Below are positions 26,082 to 34,543 of a DNA stretch of 64,000 nucleotides, piece by piece. The number at the start of each line of letters is the position of its first letter. The stretch's first letter is position 1. Source of the stretch: Paenibacillus anaericanus (GTDB lineage: Bacteria > Bacillota > Bacilli > Paenibacillales > Paenibacillaceae); NCBI RefSeq assembly GCF_003994475.1, contig NZ_RZNY01000001.1:62001-126000 (forward strand). Direction: 5' to 3'. A model generated the notes under the pieces. It was not told the origin of the DNA. It worked only from the letters and a program-made list of their open reading frames with translations, and searched no databases. The position numbers and the translations under genes are program-made.

Positions 26082-27368
26082 ATGCAAAATTACATTGGAC
26101 CTCAGAATGTTCTCGAGAAACGCAAACAATATTTCTATCCCTGTACCAGTCATTTTTATCATAATCCACCCCAATTGGTAAAAGGGGAAATGCAGTATTT
26201 GTATGGTCATGATGGTCAGCGTTACTGTGACTTCTTCGCAGGGGTATCGGTTGTGGCCAGTGGCCACTGTAATCCAGAGATAGCAGAACGTACAGCGGAG
26301 CAACTGAAGATGCTGCAACATACCTGTACGATCTATCTAACACAACCTAATGTTGATTTAGCTGAACGTCTGGCTGGTGTCCTTCCTAGAGGGGTGAACC
26401 GTACGTTCTTCGTGAACAGTGGTTCAGAGGCGAATGAAGGTGCGTTGACATTGGCTCGTCTCCATACAGGCCGACGAGGCTTCCTAGCCTTGGAGCAAGG
26501 GCTGCATGGGCGGACGTACTTAACAATGAGCGTCACGGGGATACAAATGTGGCGTACCGATCCACAGCTTGAGCACGAGCGTGATGTTACTTTTATTCCG
26601 CGACCGTATGAACGAGGTGTAGATACAGAGATAGCGGCTCGCCGTTCACTGGAAGCATTGAAGACTGTGCTTGAGGAGAAGGGTGAGGAGATCGCTGCTA
26701 TGATTGTGGAGCCCATTCAGGGCAATGCAGGAATCATTGTTCCTCCAGAAGGGTACTTCGCTGAGGTGAAGGCACTGCTAGAGCAGTATGGAGTTCTGCT
26801 TATTGCCGATGAGATTCAGACTGGGTTTGGTCGAACTGGCGCTATGTTTGCTATGGACCGTCTAGGTGTTGTGCCTGATATTATTACGATGGCCAAAGCG
26901 CTTGGAAGCGGCATACCTGTGGCAGCTTTTGCTACTACGGATGAAATTGCGGCAAGCTATAATCGCCCATCGGCTTCTACCTTTGGTGGTAACCCAGTAT
27001 CGTCTGCAACTGGCCTTGCTGTACTTGATTATATCGAGTCACACCATCTACCCGCACGGGCGCAGCAGCTTGGTGCACAATTACTAGAAGGGCTCCAAGA
27101 CATCGCTAATCGCTATCCAGCGATAGTGAGTGAGGTACGGGGAGCTGGACTAATGATCGGTGCGGAGTTGTGTTGGGACGATACCCGGCGCGGAGCTGAG
27201 CTAGTTGATGATGTACTAGAAGAGATGAAGGATCGCGGCTACATCATCGGTAAGAATGGGGTAGATCGTAATGTGTTGGCCTTCCAACCTCCATTAGTGA
27301 TCACAGAAGATGATATTAGCGGGATGCTCGCTGCATTAGAGGATACGTTATCGAAATTATATTTTTAG
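26082..27368 (+). CDS. Class III PLP-dependent aminotransferase
   Basis: 428 residues of the AGXT2/acetylornithine-type fold I aminotransferases. Visible landmarks are [13 protein letters not shown] (cofactor phosphate site), [12 protein letters not shown] with the Asp that contacts the pyridine nitrogen, and the Schiff-base lysine K272 in MAKALGSG. The amino donor and acceptor are not deducible. It has its own site AAAAGGAG before the ATG and a short TTCACA/TGTGAA dyad at 26047-26061. It lies between the U32 gene and the UbiA gene on one strand, and has no known counterpart in the Listeria EET locus. Confidence 0.88.
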   Translation: MQNYIGPQNVLEKRKQYFYPCTSHFYHNPPQLVKGEMQYLYGHDGQRYCDFFAGVSVVASGHCNPEIAERTAEQLKMLQHTCTIYLTQPNVDLAERLAGVLPRGVNRTFFVNSGSEANEGALTLARLHTGRRGFLALEQGLHGRTYLTMSVTGIQMWRTDPQLEHERDVTFIPRPYERGVDTEIAARRSLEALKTVLEEKGEEIAAMIVEPIQGNAGIIVPPEGYFAEVKALLEQYGVLLIADEIQTGFGRTGAMFAMDRLGVVPDIITMAKALGSGIPVAAFATTDEIAASYNRPSASTFGGNPVSSATGLAVLDYIESHHLPARAQQLGAQLLEGLQDIANRYPAIVSEVRGAGLMIGAELCWDDTRRGAELVDDVLEEMKDRGYIIGKNGVDRNVLAFQPPLVITEDDISGMLAALEDTLSKLYF

Positions 27369-27391
27369 AGTACGCTACAAGAGTAAGAAGG

Positions 27392-27419
27392 CGAGTAGGG
27401 GAATGATACCCCTAACTCG
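27392..27419 (+). other. Hairpin between the aminotransferase and UbiA genes
   Basis: CGAGTAGGGG pairs with CCCCTAACTCG (one-base bulge). Only a short T-run follows, so it may be a weak attenuator or mRNA processing site rather than a full terminator. Confidence 0.45.
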
Positions 27420-27444
27420 TTTGGAACAAGGAGAGTGAATTATA

Positions 27445-28320
27445 ATGGAACATGCCCGAAAAATTACGCATAGAATTAAACTTTACGGTGAACTAGTGAT
27501 GTTCTCGCATACGCTATTTTCACTGCCATTTGCCATCATTGCAATGGTATGGGCCGCTGAGGGCTGGCCGTCCGGGCGTGTGATGTTATGGGGACTAATT
27601 GCACTCATTGGTGCTAGAAACGGCGCAAATGCTTTTAACCGTGTAGTAGATCGCGTATTTGACGAGAAAAATCCACGTACCGCCCATCGCCATCTACCAC
27701 GGAGGTTATTGGAATCGAAGGAAGTATTATTGTTCGTGGTGGTCAATTACGGTATCTTTATTTTCGCTGCTGCCATGTTGAATATGCTGTGCTTCATTTT
27801 GTCACCGGTAGCTATATTCCTGATTTCATCGTACTCTTACACGAAGCGATTTACGTATTTAAGTCACTTATATCTCGGTTTCACCATTGCATCTGCCCCA
27901 ATCGGAGCATGGTTTGCTGTAACAGGGCAATTTGCTTTCACCCCATTCATACTCGGAACCATCGTCATGTTATGGATCGCGGGCTTTGATATCATCTATG
28001 GTTCCCAAGATATCGAATTCGATAAGAATCATGGGCTTTGGTCTATTCCAAGTGTGTTTGGCCTGAAAAATGGTCTGAGGATCGCAGCGGGGCTGCATTT
28101 CATTATGGTACTGTTACTGATCGCACTTATTCCGATAAGGGACCTAAGTTGGTTTTATATCGCAGGCATTGGTATTGCCACAATTCTATTGCTGACCGAA
28201 CATAAAATTATCAAACCAAGTAACCGAAAGCGCATGAACGTCGCTTCGTACAATTTAAATCAAGTAATTAGCATGGTCATCTTATTCTCTACATTGGCTG
28301 ATTACTTCTTATTATCCTAA
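27445..28320 (+). CDS. UbiA-family polyprenyltransferase (MqnP/UbiA type), DmkA role
   Basis: 291 residues with eight or nine membrane helices. The two Asp-rich motifs are visible: N65, D69 and D73 in NRVVDRVFD, and DIIYGSQDIEFD in the second. It would attach a polyprenyl chain to an aromatic acid in the membrane. By motif it looks closer to the UbiA/MqnP branch than to classical MenA. In the Listeria EET locus the equivalent position is taken by DmkA, a MenA-like enzyme making demethylmenaquinone for EET. The site AAGGAGAG precedes the ATG, and a strong shared terminator follows. Confidence 0.88.
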   Translation: MEHARKITHRIKLYGELVMFSHTLFSLPFAIIAMVWAAEGWPSGRVMLWGLIALIGARNGANAFNRVVDRVFDEKNPRTAHRHLPRRLLESKEVLLFVVVNYGIFIFAAAMLNMLCFILSPVAIFLISSYSYTKRFTYLSHLYLGFTIASAPIGAWFAVTGQFAFTPFILGTIVMLWIAGFDIIYGSQDIEFDKNHGLWSIPSVFGLKNGLRIAAGLHFIMVLLLIALIPIRDLSWFYIAGIGIATILLLTEHKIIKPSNRKRMNVASYNLNQVISMVILFSTLADYFLLS

Positions 28321-28329
28321 GCTTTACAA

Positions 28330-28381
28330 CAAAAAGGCAGGGTAACAAGTAGATCAATCTACTTGTTACCCTGCCTTTTTT
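28330..28381. terminator. Strong bidirectional terminator
   Basis: Near-perfect 24-bp stem, AAAAAGGCAGGGTAACAAGT onward, with A-tract and T-tract on either side, between the convergent UbiA and polyprenyl synthase genes. Confidence 0.92.
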
Positions 28382-28392
28382 CTTCTTACATA

Positions 28393-28549
28393 AAAGAGTG
28401 GTAAAGAAGCTAGCGTAGCGGGCCGTTTGAATCTGAAGAAGCTAATAGCTTTCCAAGGAAAGCTACATCGGAAGCATAAGCTGCGTTCGCCTTTACCCTT
28501 AGGTTTTCATCACTACTATATAATCTGAATTAAAAAATGATGATATACC
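28393..28549 (+). repeat. Degenerate partial copy (C) of the structured repeat
   Basis: GAATCTGAAGAAGC (near 28430) and GCGTTCGCCTTT (near 28485) match the left flank of copy B in order, but about 38 bp that include an AGCTTTCC/GGAAAGCT hairpin are inserted between them. The stem arms and right flank are missing. It abuts copy B directly. Confidence 0.5.
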
Positions 28550-28667
28550 GGAGAGAGCGAAATGATTCTGAAGAAGCGCAGCGTTCGCCTTTGTCCCCGA
28601 ATTTCGACCATAATAACAATTCAATCAGGAAATTCGGGGACAACAGCGATCGTAAGAACATTCCGCT
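28550..28667 (+). repeat. Structured repeat element, copy B
   Basis: Starts GGAGAGAGCGAAATG and ends CATTCCGCT (terminal inverted repeats, one mismatch). The internal 15-bp stem reads TTGTCCCCGAATTTC and pairs perfectly with its right arm. Relative to copy A the stem differs at three positions, each compensated. The flanks (ATTCTGAAGAAGCG, AGCGTTCGCCTTTG, AACAGCGATCGTAAGAA) are almost identical. The copy sits between convergent genes, antisense to the polyprenyl synthase gene, so it is not tied to one downstream gene. Confidence 0.8.
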
Positions 28668-28727
28668 CTTGGAGGCTATAATCACAATGATTAGTTCAAT
28701 TTATATAGTAGGGACTCTTTCATCCCA

Positions 28728-29708
28728 TTAACTATCACGGCCCCCAAAGTAATTAAGCAATATCTGAAGATCGTGGTGAGCGGGATACTCTTGAAGCTGA
28801 TCAATAATTTCCTGCGCTTCATTTAAATATTGTTGGCTGAGGTTCTCAGCCTTCTCAAGAGCGTCACTACTTTGGATACTTGCGATGACAGCATCGATTT
28901 CCTCAATGGGGGTCTCACTAGACACTGAACGGATAGAAGAAGCTAAATGCTGATCTTCAAGCGCGTACAATACGGGGAGTGTGACTTGGCCGTGTCGTAG
29001 GTCACTACCAGCTGGCTTGCCTAACTTATCCGAAGATTGCGTAAAATCAAGTATGTCATCACGAATTTGAAACGATATACCGAGCTTCTGTCCAAAAGTG
29101 TACAGTAGATCAGATATTTCTTCATCTGCACCAGCAGATTGTGCGCCTATCTTGAGACATGTGGCGATTAATTGCGCAGTCTTGTTTATGGATTTCTCCA
29201 AGTATTGTTCAATCGTGATATCGTAATTATATAAATAAGATAATTGCTGATATTCGCCTAGGCATAACTGTGTTGTTGCTAAAGAGGATAGGTCGTAAGC
29301 GTATCTCTCACGTTCAGCTGAATAACCAGAAATCAGTTCGATGACTCTCGCTGACATATAATTACCTACATGCAGAGCTCCCTTAACGCCTAATTTGACA
29401 TGAAGCGCACTCTGACCGCGACGGACAGGGGAATCGTCTATGATGTCATCGTGAATTAGAGAGGCGGCATGAATAAATTCTGCAGCTGCAGCGAGTCGCC
29501 ATACTTTACTCTTATCAGGTGAAGGGCCGAAACGGCTTCCGACGATGACCATTAAGGGACGAACGCGTTTGCCACCCGATCGGACCAGATCTACGATACT
29601 TTTGGCAAGAACCGAAGAGCGGGGAACATCTTTATCAAACTTGACTATATTTATGATCTCTTTGTCTACCGTTCTTAGAGGGATGTTTAAGGCTTCATCG
29701 AGCTTCAT
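28728..29708 (-). CDS. Polyprenyl diphosphate synthase, large subunit (DmkB-like)
   Basis: 326 residues of the trans-isoprenyl diphosphate synthase family. First Asp-rich motif LIHDDIIDD and second motif IRDDILD are intact, with GGKRVRP at the substrate site. It makes the C30-C40 chain for quinones. In the Listeria EET locus DmkB performs this role; the housekeeping hepT would lie elsewhere. It is the last gene of a minus-strand series with the small partner gene, ndh2 and the lipoprotein gene upstream. Confidence 0.92.
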   Translation of the reverse strand: MKLDEALNIPLRTVDKEIINIVKFDKDVPRSSVLAKSIVDLVRSGGKRVRPLMVIVGSRFGPSPDKSKVWRLAAAAEFIHAASLIHDDIIDDSPVRRGQSALHVKLGVKGALHVGNYMSARVIELISGYSAERERYAYDLSSLATTQLCLGEYQQLSYLYNYDITIEQYLEKSINKTAQLIATCLKIGAQSAGADEEISDLLYTFGQKLGISFQIRDDILDFTQSSDKLGKPAGSDLRHGQVTLPVLYALEDQHLASSIRSVSSETPIEEIDAVIASIQSSDALEKAENLSQQYLNEAQEIIDQLQEYPAHHDLQILLNYFGGRDS

Positions 29709-29770
29709 AGATGAACCTCCTCATGTCGTATTCTGTGCAGTCCCCACACGAAATAGTGTGCTCTGGATTA

Positions 29771-30217
29771 TTAGATGGCTTGGCTAGCTCGGCTGTGGGT
29801 ATTCTCAAGTTGTAGAAATAATTCCCATCCCTTTAATAAGCGTTCTTCTTCAGGAGTACCTTCAATGGCTTTGATCTGAATTTGTTTGATAATAGGTGCC
29901 AAGTGAGAAAGTAGTTCATATTCTTCCCATTGAAGACATAATTGAACATAAAAACTGTATAAGTAGTCGCCATCCAATACCTGACGGGTGAGGTATTCAC
30001 CAGAGCCTTCACAGCTGCTGTGTCGCAGAAGGGCGAGCTTGATTGCAATGTAAATGGAGAGTAGACGACTTTGACGATCTGAGGGTAGATCATATCGAAC
30101 TAACAGGTCCGCCATAGGTAATACGTCTTCTTCCTTAAGATCTAGAATAATACCAGTTTCAGGCGATAATTCGCCCTGCAACAAGTGAATAGCTTCATGG
30201 AAGAGTTTAATATTCAT
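29771..30217 (-). CDS. Probable small partner subunit of polyprenyl diphosphate synthase
   Basis: 148 residues, helical, soluble. The segment VLDGDYLYSFYVQLCLQ followed by ELLSHLAPIIKQIQIKAIEG recalls the GDYYSxxYY..L region of heptaprenyl diphosphate synthase component 1 (HepS). It is shorter than the roughly 250-residue HepS and may keep only the part contacting the catalytic subunit. It lies 62 bp upstream of the polyprenyl synthase gene on the same strand, which supports a two-subunit enzyme. If the resemblance is false, it is simply an unknown protein. Confidence 0.55.
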   Translation of the reverse strand: MNIKLFHEAIHLLQGELSPETGIILDLKEEDVLPMADLLVRYDLPSDRQSRLLSIYIAIKLALLRHSSCEGSGEYLTRQVLDGDYLYSFYVQLCLQWEEYELLSHLAPIIKQIQIKAIEGTPEEERLLKGWELFLQLENTHSRASQAI

Positions 30218-30429
30218 AAGGGTACACTCCTTAGAGGCAGGTAGGTTAGCAGGGACCCTGATACCGATATTGGCAAATTTCCGTAACCGGATTCTCGATA
30301 AACTTAATTAGCAGCTTGATTAAATGAGTGAGAAATAAAGTGCTGAAATAAGAAAGTTCTTCTTCGGTATAATGCCGTAATCAGCTTTAGTATCCTTGAA
30401 ATTTGAGATAAAATTAGAGGTAAAAATTA

Positions 30430-30458
30430 GAGTAATGTGCGGCTAGCGCACATTACTC
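30430..30458 (-). terminator. Terminator of the lipoprotein-ndh2 operon
   Basis: AGTAATGTGCG/CGCACATTACT stem; on the minus strand it is followed by a TAATTTTT tract. Confidence 0.85.
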
Positions 30459-30488
30459 CGTATTGGGAATAAATAATGGTTACAATAT

Positions 30489-32375
30489 TTATTCAGTGTA
30501 TAGATACCATCTTCGTACTAACGGAATTCTCTTCCATTGTTTCTTAAGCCAAGGAAGAACGTAGTAGTCAAGGCCGAACATACTGCCTGAACCACCGATG
30601 AGGGCAACACCTGCTGTCATGTACCAGAGCATTTCGGAGGAAGCCATGCTGGATGACCAGATCATGACACCAAGTGCTACTGTAACAGCCGATGATACTG
30701 CGGTAAACAGACCCACGATAAGCATCGCGCCGATTGCGATTTCTGCGAATACCATAAAGAATTGGAATATCGTTGCAAGAGTAGTATATCCACCATCACT
30801 CGTATAGAAGAAGATGTCCATAGTTCCGTTAACAATACTCTTAATAAATCCAGGAACAGGAAGAGCTGTAACTGCAGTTGATGCACTTTCTACGGCAGAA
30901 GCCGCTGTTTGAGCATCTACTGTCGTAGTAACTGCTCCGGCAGCTTCACTGGCTGCTGATAAAGCATCGCCAGCATTAGGGGAAGCCGGGATCAAGAAGA
31001 TGTTAGAAGGATCCTTCCAAATCTTAGGCAACTTATCGAGACCTTCAGTCAACCATTTATAACCAACAAAGATACGAAGTGGTACCAACCAGAAGTTTGG
31101 TGAACGTTTGGAGAAATGGCCACCAAGGAAACTTCTACGATTGTTTACATGGAAGAATTCATGCATCATGTAAGTCCAAACTTTACTGAAACCAGCTACA
31201 GTGAACAAGTAGTAAAGGTTGATCAAATGCTTGCTGGCCATAGCCATGAAGCCGCTAAGCATGAACATTTTATTAGGAAGACCAACATTGGCAACACCGT
31301 AACGGCTACCGATGCAGACCATAGTTCCGTGGAAACCTGGTTTATAAGATTTTTGCGGTTTATTGTTAATAACTGCATGAATGTTGTGAGCGATGAGCGG
31401 GCCTGCTTGCTCAGCATTCTCAACCATTTGTGGTACCGGACGAGTTTCACCTTCAGGAATATAGAAGATATTATCGCCTACGATGTAAACATCCTTGTGG
31501 TCAACACTTTGCAATTTATCGTTAGTAACAATACGTTTACGACCTTGTTGTTGAACATCAAGCTTACCAACGAGGTCAGAGCCTTCAACACCAGCAGTCC
31601 ATACAATAGTGTCGGCTTCAAGTTCTGTATCACCTAAAGTTACACTAGAAGGAGTAACACCAGTAATTTTAGCGTTAGTAACGATCTCGACATTCATCTT
31701 GTTAAGACGTTTAACCGCCTTATCGATCAGTTTGTCGGGAAGGATAGGTAGAATCTTAGGAGCCATATCCGCTACAACTAGACGAACTTCGCTAGGATCA
31801 ATGTAGAATTCTTTGCAAAGCTCATCACGGAATTCAGCCAACTCGCCAACTAATTCAACACCAGTGAATCCAGCACCAACAACTACGAAGGAAAGTTTCT
31901 TACGACGTTTAGCTGGATCGCTTTCTTTAGCTGCTTCGCCAAACATGCGGCGAACTTGCTCTTTCAGACGAATAGCATCTTCATAAGACCATAATGTTAG
32001 AGCGTGTTCCTCAGCTCCAGGGATACCGAAGAAGGTTGGTTTACAACCTGTACCGATGACTAGATAGTCATATTTATAAGTGGCCTTCTCAGACGTAAGT
32101 TGCTTAGATGCGAAGTCAATGTTGTCGATTGAATCGAGAACGACATCTACCTTTTGTCCGGCAAAGATTTTCTTTAATTCAATTTTGATAGAGTCTTCCG
32201 GAGCCCGATTTGCCGCTACTTCATGCAATTCTGTCAGAAGCGTATGATACGGATTGCGGTCGATCAATTGAATTTGTACATCTTTGTCTTTTTTGAACAA
32301 TTTGGCGAGGTGCTTGGAAGTGACAACACCACCATAACCGCCGCCTAAAACTACTATTTTCTTCAAAAGATTCAC
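30489..32375 (-). CDS. ndh2: Type II NADH dehydrogenase with C-terminal membrane domain (EET Ndh2)
   Basis: 628 residues. The N-terminal ~400 residues are a flavoprotein with two dinucleotide motifs, GGGYGG at 11-16 (FAD) and GAGFTG at 167-172 (NADH). After about 425 a DoxX-like membrane domain of about 200 residues follows, with several helices and an Ala/Ser/Thr-rich loop. Ordinary Ndh proteins are about 400 residues; this extension is the mark of the EET-specific Ndh2 that passes NADH electrons into a dedicated demethylmenaquinone pool. The lipoprotein gene lies 46 bp upstream. Confidence 0.93.
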   Translation of the reverse strand: MNLLKKIVVLGGGYGGVVTSKHLAKLFKKDKDVQIQLIDRNPYHTLLTELHEVAANRAPEDSIKIELKKIFAGQKVDVVLDSIDNIDFASKQLTSEKATYKYDYLVIGTGCKPTFFGIPGAEEHALTLWSYEDAIRLKEQVRRMFGEAAKESDPAKRRKKLSFVVVGAGFTGVELVGELAEFRDELCKEFYIDPSEVRLVVADMAPKILPILPDKLIDKAVKRLNKMNVEIVTNAKITGVTPSSVTLGDTELEADTIVWTAGVEGSDLVGKLDVQQQGRKRIVTNDKLQSVDHKDVYIVGDNIFYIPEGETRPVPQMVENAEQAGPLIAHNIHAVINNKPQKSYKPGFHGTMVCIGSRYGVANVGLPNKMFMLSGFMAMASKHLINLYYLFTVAGFSKVWTYMMHEFFHVNNRRSFLGGHFSKRSPNFWLVPLRIFVGYKWLTEGLDKLPKIWKDPSNIFLIPASPNAGDALSAASEAAGAVTTTVDAQTAASAVESASTAVTALPVPGFIKSIVNGTMDIFFYTSDGGYTTLATIFQFFMVFAEIAIGAMLIVGLFTAVSSAVTVALGVMIWSSSMASSEMLWYMTAGVALIGGSGSMFGLDYYVLPWLKKQWKRIPLVRRWYLYTE

Positions 32376-32421
32376 CTCTTAATATGGGTTGGTATTCATG
32401 GAGCTGAGAGATAGGAAATTC

Positions 32422-33309
32422 TTATTTTGCTTGTTCTAGAGCTTGAGCTGCAAGATCATAGTAGGACTTCAATGTGATTGAAACGCCGGAAATGGCATCA
32501 GTCTTACCTTCTTCATTAAAAGTTAATGCAGCTGGATCTTGTTTCTCAAGCAAATATTGTTCAGCTAGAGCTGCTTGTTCATGCCATTCGGAAGAAGCTC
32601 CGCCAGCTTTCATACCGTATTTACCGTCAATGGAGTTTTGTTTCTTGTCTTCACCTTTATCATTTATGCCACTAAAGTTTACATTTAAAACCTTACCAGC
32701 AGCGACAACGATGTCGGCAGTTTCTTTCCAGCCAGAGTGCTCATCGAATGCAGCAGCTTCAGCGTGGTAGGTACCATCTTTGTATGGACCAACTTGGACC
32801 GGACCAGCAGTTAGAGCTGTGCTAGCCAGATCAAAGAACTCGCTAACGTGTACAGATACGCCAGAAATAGCGTCCGTTTTGCCTTCAGTCAAAGTGATAT
32901 CTTTAGGATCTTGTTTCTCAATTAAGTATTTCTCAACTGCAGCTGCTTGCTCATGCCATTCGGAAGCAGCGCCGCCAGCTTTCATACCGTATTTGCCTTC
33001 TTCTGAATAAGTAACTTTATCAACTGGTGCTTTTGCGCTTGTTGCATTCCATTTAGCTTCAGTGATTTTACCACCGGATACAGTCAATGTAACGAATGGG
33101 CGCCATCCGGAGCTTTCATCAGTTTCGCCTTGTGCAAAGTAAACACCATCTTGATATTGACCTTCTGCAGCAGGAGTATTAGTGCTGTTTTCTGTTGCTG
33201 CCGGTGGTGTGTTATTTGCTTTCTCAGCATTTTTAGCATCATTGGATCCACAACCTGCGAGAAGACCTAGCAGCAATGCGCTGCTGAGAATAATAGAAGC
33301 TTTTTTCAT
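32422..33309 (-). CDS. pplA: FMN-binding surface lipoprotein with two FMN_bind domains (PplA-like)
   Basis: 295 residues. Signal peptide with lipobox LLAGC (C20), a Thr/Pro/Asn-rich linker, then two tandem FMN_bind domains (about 52-165 and 175-292), each with GKYGMKAGGA and SEWHEQA motifs. The presumed FMN-acceptor motifs are DAISGVS at 146-152 and 271-277. The acceptor would be S152 and S277, with Val where the usual S/T-G-A-T has Ala. ApbE would load both sites outside the cell, and the lipoprotein would pass electrons to extracellular acceptors, as PplA does in Listeria. Confidence 0.92.
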   Translation of the reverse strand: MKKASIILSSALLLGLLAGCGSNDAKNAEKANNTPPAATENSTNTPAAEGQYQDGVYFAQGETDESSGWRPFVTLTVSGGKITEAKWNATSAKAPVDKVTYSEEGKYGMKAGGAASEWHEQAAAVEKYLIEKQDPKDITLTEGKTDAISGVSVHVSEFFDLASTALTAGPVQVGPYKDGTYHAEAAAFDEHSGWKETADIVVAAGKVLNVNFSGINDKGEDKKQNSIDGKYGMKAGGASSEWHEQAALAEQYLLEKQDPAALTFNEEGKTDAISGVSITLKSYYDLAAQALEQAK

Positions 33310-34081
33310 AATTATGACCTCCAGAAATGTATTATATATATTAAAATGTGAACCATTTTAATAACAGAAGAAATGTGAAGCAGCTAGGAAATATACGGTA
33401 CAATCGAGAACGGAGAGCAGTAGTCGTTGGAATTCTAACATAAAAACAGGAATGGTTATGTGAAATAAATCACTTACCGTGTGACATAGCTATCCCTGTT
33501 ACCTCCAATTTATAGGATAAACGATCGGAGTTAAAGAGCCGAAAAAGATTGTTCGAATTTTTAAAATTTAAATTTTGTGAAGAATTATTTTTATTATATC
33601 ACATTAACTATAATTCTGGGCGATTTTTTTCACATAGTTTGTGACGACTTTTAATGAATAAAACTCCTAATTATTACAGGGCAACGGAAGTCGCCGATCC
33701 AAATATTACAAACAATAAAGACATTCCTATTTATTATAGTAGAAAACAATAATGAATAGTGAACGCCTTGTGAGGATGATTTCTGGCGTGCTTATAAGGT
33801 TTTAGATCAATAGGTAGCTTTCATAACCAAATTAGAGTGTATCATATAGATGACAGGAAGGCAGTAAAAAGTTGGATTTCTATTATTTACTCGTTATTAT
33901 ACAATGGATCAAGAAAACGGCTCATGCAAAAGGACGAAAGTAAATACTGTGAGTTCAGTTTATCTTTTGTAGTTCACCATGTTAATATATTTAGAAGGTT
34001 AAAATAATGGCAATATAATGAAGCTTCTCAGTGGAGAGATTTATATTAGTCGAATTAATTATAGAAAAGGTGGAATAGTAA
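33310..34081. other. 772-bp regulatory interval between pplA and ridA
   Basis: No gene seen. Besides the FNR-like dyad it has an inverted TCACA-N5-TGTGA dyad (33630-33644), two AATGTGAA half-sites near 33345 and 33371, and a TTTGTGA half-site near 33575. The rest is A+T-rich and holds the divergent promoters of pplA and ridA. Confidence 0.5.
33459..33474. promoter_or_regulatory. FNR/CRP-type dyad upstream of pplA
   Basis: TGTGAAATAAATCACT fits the TGTGA-N6-TCACW pattern of the FNR/CRP family and lies 150 bp upstream of the lipoprotein start. Confidence 0.5.
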
Positions 34082-34459
34082 ATGTCTAAAAATGTTATTT
34101 CAACTGATGCAGCGCCAGGGGCGATCGGACCTTACTCACAAGGGATGCAAATTGGAGAGCTCGTGTTCACATCGGGGCAGTTAGGTTTGATTCCGGAGTC
34201 AGGACAATTTGCTGAGGGTGTTGAAGCGCAGACAGCGCAATCCCTAAACAATGTTAAGGCAATACTTGAAGCGGCAGGTAGTGGGCTTGATAAGGTTGTT
34301 AAGACGACAGTTTATTTGAAAGATATGAATGATTTTGCTAAGGTAAATGCGGTATATGGTACTTTCTTTGCACAACCATATCCGGCGCGTAGTGCGGTTG
34401 AGGTAGCTCGTCTACCGAAAGACGGATTAGTTGAGATCGAAGTTATAGCCCTGAAATAG
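34082..34459 (+). CDS. ridA: RidA family enamine/imine deaminase
   Basis: 125 residues, the usual length. It hydrolyses reactive enamine/imine intermediates formed by PLP enzymes. The opening APGAIGPYSQG, the VVKTTVYLKDMNDF segment, the catalytic-region Arg in YPARSAVEV and the ending LVEIEVIA are all family hallmarks. ATG 34082 follows AAAGGTGG. Monocistronic; convergent with the TspO-like gene. Confidence 0.95.
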   Translation: MSKNVISTDAAPGAIGPYSQGMQIGELVFTSGQLGLIPESGQFAEGVEAQTAQSLNNVKAILEAAGSGLDKVVKTTVYLKDMNDFAKVNAVYGTFFAQPYPARSAVEVARLPKDGLVEIEVIALK

Positions 34460-34543
34460 TCTTTGATGCAAGGGCAAAAGCATAAATCCGGTAAGGGGCC
34501 GGAGCGGATGAAGAACATGTTGGTTCTCTTCGCTTCGGTTTTT

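Noticed and set aside
26001-26343. Minus-strand frames over the aminotransferase start
   Set aside because: They are shadows of the aminotransferase coding frame and have no translation signals.
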